A DNA stretch of 64,000 bases from 40CM-2-70-7 sp035631315 (GTDB lineage: Bacteria > Gemmatimonadota > Gemmatimonadetes > Gemmatimonadales > GWC2-71-9), in assembly GCA_035631315.1 (NCBI GenBank), contig DASQIZ010000013.1, forward strand, positions 9,599 to 73,598. Direction: 5' to 3'. Under the pieces are notes generated by a model that saw only the letters and a program-made list of their open reading frames with translations, did no database searches and was not told where the DNA came from. This document shows positions 19,909 to 26,709 of this stretch, in pieces. Position numbers and translations under genes: made by a program. Within the stretch, counting starts at the first letter, position 1. Every line of letters starts with the position of its first letter.

Positions 19909-20651
19909 AGACCAACGGCCTCCATCCACAGGTCCGCGATGGCGCCATGGCCGGCGGCAGTCGGATGCACGCCGTCTGCAGCCCAGTATGCCGGAGGTGC
20001 CTGACGGGAGAGCCGGTCAAAGAGGCCCTGCGTCGAGAGGAACGTCGCGCCGGCATTGTCCGCGATCTGCCGCGCGAGCTTTCGCCGCTCATCGAAGGCC
20101 GGGAACCACGAATCCGTGATGACCCCGGTCCGGAGGGTGAAGGGCTCCAGGATCACGAGCCGGACCTTGGGCAGAGCCGTCTTCGTGCGAGCCAGAAGCG
20201 CGGCGAGCTGCTGCCTGTAGTCGTCCGCCGTCCCCTTGTAACTCCCATTCAGCGTGTGCCAGTAGTCGTTCACGCCGATCAGGATGCTCAACACATCGGG
20301 TGCGAGGTCGAGCGTGTCGGCCTGCCAGCGCGCGTCGCAATCGGGCACGGTGTTGCCGCTCACACCCCGGTTGAAGATCCGGTAGCCCGCCCCGGCGCGA
20401 GTCGCGAGGAGCTGGGACGCGATCAGCAGCGGGTAGCCGTTGCCGAGGGCCGCCGCGGAGTTCGGGTCGGTTCCCTTCCGGTCGCGGCCGCAGTCGGTGA
20501 TCGAGTCCCCCTGGAAGAGCACGGTAACGCCTGCATCCCCGGACCCCGTCCATCGGGGGTCGGGAGTGGGGAGTGGTCGCAGGCCAGGAAATGGAAGCGC
20601 GGCTCCCGCGGCCATTGCTCCCGTCGCCTCCAGAAACACCCGGCGCTTCAT
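19905..20651 (-). CDS. Exported SGNH/GDSL hydrolase (acetylesterase-like)
   Basis: A 248-residue secreted hydrolase of the SGNH superfamily, probably an acetyl-esterase acting on decorated glycans. Block I is FQGDSITD with nucleophile Ser50. Later blocks are NRGVSGN (Gly), LIGVNDYWH (Asn) and WAADGVHPTAAGH (Asp and His). The N-terminus MKRRVFLEATGAMAAGAALPFPGLRPLPTP is a twin-arginine-like signal very similar in layout to that of the neighbouring fucosidase. It overlaps the genes on both sides by ATGA (start at 20651, stop at 19905), which places it in a tight operon with the CocE-type hydrolase and the fucosidase. Confidence 0.9.
   Translation of the reverse strand: MKRRVFLEATGAMAAGAALPFPGLRPLPTPDPRWTGSGDAGVTVLFQGDSITDCGRDRKGTDPNSAAALGNGYPLLIASQLLATRAGAGYRIFNRGVSGNTVPDCDARWQADTLDLAPDVLSILIGVNDYWHTLNGSYKGTADDYRQQLAALLARTKTALPKVRLVILEPFTLRTGVITDSWFPAFDERRKLARQIADNAGATFLSTQGLFDRLSRQAPPAYWAADGVHPTAAGHGAIADLWMEAVGL
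20553..20573. repeat. Heptamer array (TSGGGRG) inside the SGNH hydrolase linker
   Basis: Three degenerate 7-bp units, TCGGGGG, TCGGGAG and TGGGGAG, followed by TGGTCG. They encode the PLPTPDPR linker just after the export signal. The end (GGGAGTGGTCG) matches the array inside the TIM-barrel gene at 57075-57095, although the genes are unrelated. Confidence 0.75.
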
Positions 20652-22480
20652 TGCACCACCTCGACTTCGACCCGCGAGGCCTGCGTGGTGTTCCGGTAGA
20701 TCCGCTCGGTCTGCGCCTTGAAGTCCGACTTCCTGGCCAGGAAGATGTTCGGCACGAAGGTCTGCGGGTTCCGATCGTAGAGCGGGAACCAGGTGCTCTG
20801 TACCTGCACCATGATCCGGTGCCCCTTCAGGAACCGGTAATTCTGCTGATGCAGGTCGACGGTGTACGGCAGGACGGCGTTCGGAGTAATCGCCCGCGGA
20901 TGCTCGTAACTCGTGCGATAGCGCCCGCGGAAAATGTCGTCGGCCACCATCAGCTCGTAGTGCCCCATGGTCGGCTTGCCGGCCACCGTGTCCGGATACA
21001 CGTCGATGAGCTTCACCACCCAGTCCACGTCAGATCCCGTAGTCGCCGCAAAGAGCTTCGCGGTCACGTTTCCGGCAATCGTGACATCGTCTCGAAGGGG
21101 ATCGGTCTCCCACACCAGCACGTCAGGCCGGCTCTCCGCGAATCTCTGGTCCGCGACGAGCCACGTGTACCACTCTGAGCCCTTGGGCGAATAGACCGGC
21201 GAAACAGGGCGCCGCCGGTAGGGCACCGGATGCTTCGGATCGGACACGTAGCTGTCGAAGGCCGTTGAGCTCTTATCCGCCGGCGGATCGAACGAAAGCT
21301 TGCCGTCCGCGTGGAAGTAGAGCGCCTTGGCCTCCCCGTTCTTCGGGGGCCACGAGTCCCAGAACCGCCACCGGTTGTCCCCAGCCTCGAAGGTCACTGC
21401 CTTAGCCAACGGCAGCGAGTCGGTGCCCTTGAGGTAGTGATTGAAGAACGGCACCAGGATGTGCGTGCGGAACCAGATCGACGTGGGTCCCCCGAACTCG
21501 ATCGCCCCGAGGGAGGTCCCGTTTCCGTGCCAGCCGCCGTGATTCCAGGGTCCCAACGCGATGAAGTTGATGTGCGCAGAGTCGGTCTTTTCCAGCGTCT
21601 TGTACGTCTCGAGGGGGCCGAAGAAGTCTTCCTGATCCCACCACCCGCCCACGTCGAGGGTCGGCACGGTCGTGTGCAGGAACACGTTCTCCGTCCCGCG
21701 ATGCTGCCAGTAGGCGTCGTAGCTGGGGTGCTGCACGAAAGAATTCCAGGTCGGGAACTTCCCGTGCAACACGGAGTCGGTGATCACGGACAACGGCCCG
21801 TGCCGGTAATACCAGTCGTACATGTCGTCCGAGCCGACGTCGAATGTGGTGTTCTCATTCCCTGACTCGAGCAGCGTCGCGTACTCGAGCCCGTAGGTCA
21901 TCCGGAAGGCGCCGTTGTGGAAGAAATCGTCGCCGATCCAGGTGTCCGTCATCGGCGCCATCGGCGCCGCGGCCTTGAGTGCCGGATGCGGGCGAATCTC
22001 CGCCATCTCCGTCAGCCACCCCGGATACGACGTTCCCGTCACCCCCACCCGCCCGTTGTTGTGAGCGATATGGTGGATCATCCAGTCGATCGTGTCGTAG
22101 GTGTCGGTACTCTCGTCGGTGCCCGCGGTATCCGACGCCGCCCGGAGGGGACGGTTCATCAGAAACGCGCCCTGCGACTTGTAGCGCCCGCGGATGTCCC
22201 CCGTGACGAAGATGTATTTCTCCCGCGACAGCTCGGTGAGCAGGTTGTTGTGATAGCCGCCGGTGGCGCTGTACGGCGTCCGCTCGAAGATGATGGGGAA
22301 AGGTCCGCCGCTCGTGTCGTTCGGCATCGCGATCTCGATGAAGAGCTTTACGCCGTCCCGCATCGGGACCATGGTGTCCGTGATCGTGTAGAGCGACTCA
22401 GGAACGCCCTGCGCGGCGACGGGAGCTCCGGCAGCGAGGACGAGCAGCAGCGGGACGTAGAAGCGACGCATCGGCGGCAT
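20648..22480 (-). CDS. Exported CocE/NonD family hydrolase (X-Pro dipeptidyl-peptidase-like)
   Basis: A 610-residue secreted serine hydrolase. After a signal peptide (FYVPLLLVLAAGAPVAAQ) comes an alpha/beta-hydrolase domain with VPMRDGVKLFIEI, FERTPYSATGG, VTGDIRGRYKSQGAF and the nucleophile Ser151 in GTSYPGWL. The C-terminal jelly-roll domain follows (about 420-600). The family includes X-Pro dipeptidyl peptidases, cocaine esterase and glutaryl-7-ACA acylase, so the substrate is not certain. It is the first gene of a minus-strand operon with the SGNH hydrolase and fucosidase. Start could be Met1 (22480) or Met4 (22471). The promoter region is shared with the divergent GH35 gene. Confidence 0.9.
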   Translation of the reverse strand: MPPMRRFYVPLLLVLAAGAPVAAQGVPESLYTITDTMVPMRDGVKLFIEIAMPNDTSGGPFPIIFERTPYSATGGYHNNLLTELSREKYIFVTGDIRGRYKSQGAFLMNRPLRAASDTAGTDESTDTYDTIDWMIHHIAHNNGRVGVTGTSYPGWLTEMAEIRPHPALKAAAPMAPMTDTWIGDDFFHNGAFRMTYGLEYATLLESGNENTTFDVGSDDMYDWYYRHGPLSVITDSVLHGKFPTWNSFVQHPSYDAYWQHRGTENVFLHTTVPTLDVGGWWDQEDFFGPLETYKTLEKTDSAHINFIALGPWNHGGWHGNGTSLGAIEFGGPTSIWFRTHILVPFFNHYLKGTDSLPLAKAVTFEAGDNRWRFWDSWPPKNGEAKALYFHADGKLSFDPPADKSSTAFDSYVSDPKHPVPYRRRPVSPVYSPKGSEWYTWLVADQRFAESRPDVLVWETDPLRDDVTIAGNVTAKLFAATTGSDVDWVVKLIDVYPDTVAGKPTMGHYELMVADDIFRGRYRTSYEHPRAITPNAVLPYTVDLHQQNYRFLKGHRIMVQVQSTWFPLYDRNPQTFVPNIFLARKSDFKAQTERIYRNTTQASRVEVEVVQ

Positions 22481-22542
22481 GTCCGGTTGGAAGGATTGGG
22501 AGAAGGTGGCGTCGTCGCGCCGAAGTCCGCAAGATTCACCTC

Positions 22543-24351
22543 ATGAGACTCCTTCCGGCACTCCTCTTGATCGCCACGCCCCTCGCCGCACAGCATACCT
22601 TCGCCGTCGGCGATTCGGCCTTTCTCCTGGATGGCAAACCCTTCCAGATCCTCGCGGGAGAGATGCACTACCCGCGCATCCCGCGCGCAGACTGGCGCCA
22701 ACGCCTCCACATGGCCCGCGCCATGGGCCTCAACACCGTCTCGGCGTACGTCTTCTGGAACGTGCATGAGCCCAGGCCCGGCGTCTTCGACTTCTCCGGG
22801 AATGCTGACGTCGCGGAGTTCGTTCGGGAAGCCCAAAAAGAAGGGCTCTGGGTCGTGCTGCGCCCCGGTCCGTACGTGTGCGCGGAGTGGGAATTCGGCG
22901 GGTACCCATCGTGGCTCTTGAAGCGTCCGGCCGTCAAAGTCCGGGATGACAACCCCGCGTTCATGGAGGCCGTCACGCGGTACTTCGACGCCCTCGGCAG
23001 ACAACTCGCGCCGCTGCAGGTCACGCATGGCGGGCCGATTCTGATGGTGCAAGTCGAGAACGAATACGGCTCCTACGGCAAGGACAAGGTCTACCTCGGC
23101 AAGCTCCGCGACGCGATCCGGCACGCGGGGTTCGATGTCCCGCTCTACACCGCCGACGGGCTGGACGAGGTGCCGAACGGGTCACTGGAGGGCACGCTCG
23201 CAGGCCTCACCGGCGGAGACGCGGGCAGCGCGATGGATCTGATCCACAAGTACCACCCGCATGGACCGTTTTTCCTGGCCGAGTTTTATCCGGGGTGGTT
23301 GGATCACTGGGGTGAGCCGCATCAGCGGGTGCCCACGGCCCCGACGGCGGCCGCGTACGACTCGCTGCTCTCGCATGGCGTGTCGGTGAGTCTCTACATG
23401 TTCCATGGAGGGACCAACTGGGGCTTCCGGAATGGCGCGAACTTCAGCGACCACTATCAGCCTCAGCCCACGAGCTACGACTACGACGCCCCTTTGGACG
23501 AGTCGGGACGACCGACGTTCAAGTACATGGCGCTGCGAGAAGTGATCCGGAAGCATCTGCCGGCGGGGACCACACTTCCCGACGTCCCGAGCGTCCCTGC
23601 ACCCATCGCGATTCCCCGCTTCACGCTTTCGCTCCACCTGACGCTCTGGGCCCTTCTACACGATTGGGTGCGCGCCGGTACTCCCTCTTCAATGGAGGAC
23701 CTGGGACAGAGCTACGGATACGTTTTCTATCGCACGCGCCTCCCCCGGGCCGGGACCGCGGTTCTGCGCATCGACCAGCTACGCGATTACGGGATCGTAT
23801 TCGTGAACCACAAACGGGTGGCCGAGCTGGATCGGCGCGACCGGCAGGACAGTGTGGTGATTACCGCGCCATCGGATTCCACTCCCCTCGACATCCTGGT
23901 CGAGAATACCGGCCGAATTAACTACGGGTCGCGCATCCCCGACAATCGCCAGGGCATCACACACGCCGTCACGTTTGGCGGTGACACGCTCCTGGGCTGG
24001 ACGATGTACCCCCTCCCCCTCGATCATCCCGAGCGCGCGCCGTTCCTGCGCCAGACTCCGGACACCGCTCCCGTCCTCTATCACGGGACGTTCAGGGTCG
24101 ATCATCCGGGAGACACGTTTCTCGATATGCGGGGTTGGGGAAAGGGCAACGTGTGGGTGAATGGGCACAACCTGGGACGCTACTGGTACATCGGACCGCA
24201 GCAGACGCTCTATCTCCCCGGTGCGTGGCTGCACCGCGGAGCGAACGAGATCATCGTGCTGGATTTGGAAGACGGTGGGACGCGAAGCGTGGCGGGGCTG
24301 GCGGAGCCGATCCTGGACCAACTTGAACCGGATCGGCTGGCAGAACACTGA
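22543..24351 (+). CDS. Exported GH35 beta-galactosidase
   Basis: A 602-residue secreted retaining beta-galactosidase. Signal peptide is MRLLPALLLIATPLAAQ. The TIM barrel begins FLLDGKPFQILAGEMHYPRI. It has the acid/base Glu174 in VQVENEYGS and the nucleophile Glu247 in FLAEFYPGW, with GGTNWGF shortly after. C-terminal beta-sandwich domains (about 380-590) contain GWGKGNVWVNGHNLGRYW, the family's substrate-groove jelly-roll motif. It is divergent from the CocE-fucosidase operon; together these remove galactose, fucose and ester groups from extracellular glycans. Confidence 0.94.
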   Translation: MRLLPALLLIATPLAAQHTFAVGDSAFLLDGKPFQILAGEMHYPRIPRADWRQRLHMARAMGLNTVSAYVFWNVHEPRPGVFDFSGNADVAEFVREAQKEGLWVVLRPGPYVCAEWEFGGYPSWLLKRPAVKVRDDNPAFMEAVTRYFDALGRQLAPLQVTHGGPILMVQVENEYGSYGKDKVYLGKLRDAIRHAGFDVPLYTADGLDEVPNGSLEGTLAGLTGGDAGSAMDLIHKYHPHGPFFLAEFYPGWLDHWGEPHQRVPTAPTAAAYDSLLSHGVSVSLYMFHGGTNWGFRNGANFSDHYQPQPTSYDYDAPLDESGRPTFKYMALREVIRKHLPAGTTLPDVPSVPAPIAIPRFTLSLHLTLWALLHDWVRAGTPSSMEDLGQSYGYVFYRTRLPRAGTAVLRIDQLRDYGIVFVNHKRVAELDRRDRQDSVVITAPSDSTPLDILVENTGRINYGSRIPDNRQGITHAVTFGGDTLLGWTMYPLPLDHPERAPFLRQTPDTAPVLYHGTFRVDHPGDTFLDMRGWGKGNVWVNGHNLGRYWYIGPQQTLYLPGAWLHRGANEIIVLDLEDGGTRSVAGLAEPILDQLEPDRLAEH

Positions 24352-24352
24352 C

Positions 24353-24432
24353 GGGATTGGGGATTGGGAGTCGGGATTGGTACGGCCTCCCCCAATCCCG
24401 AACCCCCATCCCCAATCCCCAATCCCCAATCC
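24353..24432. repeat. Inverted heptamer arrays (GGGATTG / CAATCCC), hairpin between convergent genes
   Basis: Left arm 24353-24380 repeats GGGATTG with variation. Right arm 24388-24432 repeats its complement CCCAATC about five times. The arms can fold into a long GC-rich hairpin between the GH35 stop and the convergent peptidase stop, so it may also end transcription on both strands. Confidence 0.75.
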
Positions 24433-24434
24433 AC

Positions 24435-24478
24435 TTGTTTAGCGTCCTCCCGCCGGTTGTTTAGCGTCCTCCCGCCGG
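24435..24478. repeat. Perfect 22-bp tandem duplication over the peptidase stop codon
   Basis: Units 24435-24456 and 24457-24478 are identical. On the minus strand each encodes the last residues PAGGR followed by TAA, so the second copy is untranslated. It looks like a recent slippage duplication. Confidence 0.9.
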
Positions 24479-26701
24479 CAGATTCCGGAGCAGATACCGG
24501 GTCAGGGTCGTGTAGACGTACAGCGTAGTCCCCCGCCCCTCGCAGATGCAGTGGGTCCGGTTGGGATAGACCATGAAGTCCACCGGTTTGTCGAGCGCGA
24601 TGAGCCGGTTGAGGAACCGCTCGGTTCCCTGGTAGTGCACGTTGTCGTCGCCCGAACCGTGCATCACCAGGAGGTGGCCCTTCAACCCTTCGGCGAAGTT
24701 CGCGGGCGTCCCGACGCGATACCAATCAGGATGATCCTGCGGCGTGCCCATGTACCGTTCCTGATAGATCGTGTCGTAGAGCGAGGGGTCGGCGACCGGC
24801 GCAACGGCCATCCCCACCGAGAACACATCCCCGTGCCGGGTCATGTCGTTCAACGTGCTCGAGCCGCCGCCACTCCAACCCCAGACCCCGATGCGGGTCA
24901 TGTCGACGTACTTGTGCTGCTCTCCCATCACGCGCACCGCATCCGCCTGCTCCTGCGATGACAGCACGCCGAAGTGTCCGTACACCGCTTTCCGCCAGGC
25001 CCGGCCCTTCGGCGCCGGCGTGCCCCGATTATCCACGCTGGCCACGATGTAGCCTTGATCGGCGAGTGCGCCGTACCAGAGGCCCTGATTCCCCTGCCAG
25101 CTGTCGACGACTGTCGTGCCGGCAGGCTCGCCATAGACGTACAGCAGGACCGGGTACGTCTTGGTCGAATCGAAGTTCGCCGGCTTGATCATCCAGCCGT
25201 CGAGCGTGGCGCCGTCGGGCAAGGGCGCCTTGAAAAACTCGACCCGGTGCGCGTACGGCTTCACGGCCGCGGCGAGCTGGGTGTTATCGACCAGTACGCG
25301 GACGGTGTGATGCGAGGGCAGCCGGATCAACTCGGTGGTCGGCACGTCCGAGGTGCTCGAGTGGATGTGCAGCGCCCACTTCGCGTCCGGCGAGATGTTG
25401 TAGATGTTGGATCCCGACTCGGACGCGGGAGTCACCCGCTCCGCTTTCCCCGAGCCATCGAGCTTGGTGCGGTACATGTACCGCTGCGTCGCGTTGTCGG
25501 GAGACGCGCCGAAGTAGAGCCACCCGGACTGGTCGTCCACCCCCTCGATGCCCGTGATGTCGAAGGGGTCATTGGTCACGAGCTTCGTCGTCTTCCCGTC
25601 CCGTGACACCCGGTAGACGTGCCGCCAGCCATCCCGTTCCGACGTCCACAGGAAATCCTTGCCGCCGTTGATCCAGATGATCTCGTTATCCAGGTTCACC
25701 CACGCCGAGTCCTGCTCGGTAATGATCGGGGAGACGGCGCCGGTGGAAGCATTCGCCATCATCACGTGGTTGACCTGCTGCGGACGATTCATGCGTTGCA
25801 GCATGATGTCGTTCGGCCCCACCCAGTCCATCCGCGGCAGATAGTCCTGCCGCGGGTCGCCGGGGAGCTGAAGCCAGGTGATGGGTCCGCCCGAGGCGCC
25901 CACGACGCCCGCGGTCACGGCCGAGTTGGTCGTGCCCGCCTTGGGATACTGGATCGGCGTGACGTAGGGATAGAGCGAATCGGTATCATCGATCAGGTAG
26001 AAGGTCCGCACGCCGGTCATGTCGAAGTGCCAGAACGCGATCTTCGCGCCGTCGGGAGACCAGCGGAACCCGTCGCGGAGTCCGAACTCCTCTTCGTAGA
26101 CCCAATCGGTCATGCCGCTGACGTGGAGCGAGTCGGCGCCGGTCGTGAGCCGAGTGATCTTATGATCGGCGAGATTCTCGACGTAGATGTCGCCATGCCG
26201 GACGTACCCGACGCGGTCCCCCTGCGGCGAAAACTTCGCGTACATCAGGGTCGACGGCTCACCGCCGCCACCCAGCTGTGAGAGGGTTCCGGCCTTGCGG
26301 TCGAGCACCCAGTAGTCGCCGCGGGTGTTGGCGCGCCAGACCTTTTTCGTGTTGGTGAAGAGGAGCAGCTTGCTCGCGTCGTCGGACCAGGCGTAGTCGT
26401 CGAACTCGAGCGGGTCACTCGCGCCCGCGGGCGTCATCTGCTTGGCCGAGACCAGGATGCTGCGGGCACCCGTGGCGGTCTCGTAGCGGACGATGTCGTC
26501 GCCTTTCCCGTCTGCCGCCCGTTCGACGGTGGTGTAGGCGGTCCCGTTTTCGATCCAGCGCGATGGGCCGAATCGCGCGCCCGCGAAGTCGCGGGACGCG
26601 TAGAGCTTGTGCAGCATCGAATCGAGTCCGGCGGGGATCTGCGCCCCGGCGGGAACCGAAGAGACGCAGACGAGAGAGACGATCAGTGCAGCGCGACGCA
26701 T
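24461..26701 (-). CDS. Exported dipeptidyl-peptidase IV-type S9B peptidase
   Basis: A 746-residue secreted peptidase releasing dipeptides from N-termini, usually after Pro or Ala. Signal peptide is AALIVSLVCVSSVPAGAQ. The eight-bladed propeller carries DWVYEEEFGLRDGF, which supplies the Glu pair that binds the substrate N-terminus in DPP-IV. The hydrolase triad is Ser610 (GWSGGGS), Asp685/686 (GSGDDNVH) and His717 (NRTHCI). A strong ribosome site AGGAGGAG overlaps the stop region of the upstream kinase gene 9 bp away, so the gene is co-transcribed with the kinases. It is the last gene of the minus-strand peptidase run. Confidence 0.93.
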   Translation of the reverse strand: MRRAALIVSLVCVSSVPAGAQIPAGLDSMLHKLYASRDFAGARFGPSRWIENGTAYTTVERAADGKGDDIVRYETATGARSILVSAKQMTPAGASDPLEFDDYAWSDDASKLLLFTNTKKVWRANTRGDYWVLDRKAGTLSQLGGGGEPSTLMYAKFSPQGDRVGYVRHGDIYVENLADHKITRLTTGADSLHVSGMTDWVYEEEFGLRDGFRWSPDGAKIAFWHFDMTGVRTFYLIDDTDSLYPYVTPIQYPKAGTTNSAVTAGVVGASGGPITWLQLPGDPRQDYLPRMDWVGPNDIMLQRMNRPQQVNHVMMANASTGAVSPIITEQDSAWVNLDNEIIWINGGKDFLWTSERDGWRHVYRVSRDGKTTKLVTNDPFDITGIEGVDDQSGWLYFGASPDNATQRYMYRTKLDGSGKAERVTPASESGSNIYNISPDAKWALHIHSSTSDVPTTELIRLPSHHTVRVLVDNTQLAAAVKPYAHRVEFFKAPLPDGATLDGWMIKPANFDSTKTYPVLLYVYGEPAGTTVVDSWQGNQGLWYGALADQGYIVASVDNRGTPAPKGRAWRKAVYGHFGVLSSQEQADAVRVMGEQHKYVDMTRIGVWGWSGGGSSTLNDMTRHGDVFSVGMAVAPVADPSLYDTIYQERYMGTPQDHPDWYRVGTPANFAEGLKGHLLVMHGSGDDNVHYQGTERFLNRLIALDKPVDFMVYPNRTHCICEGRGTTLYVYTTLTRYLLRNLPAGGR

Positions 26702-26709
26702 TGCTCCTC

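Noticed and set aside
24353..24432. GGGATT repeats as telomere-like or replication-terminus sequence
   Set aside because: The array is short, intergenic and matches the general pattern of heptamer arrays at other loci; nothing suggests a linear end.
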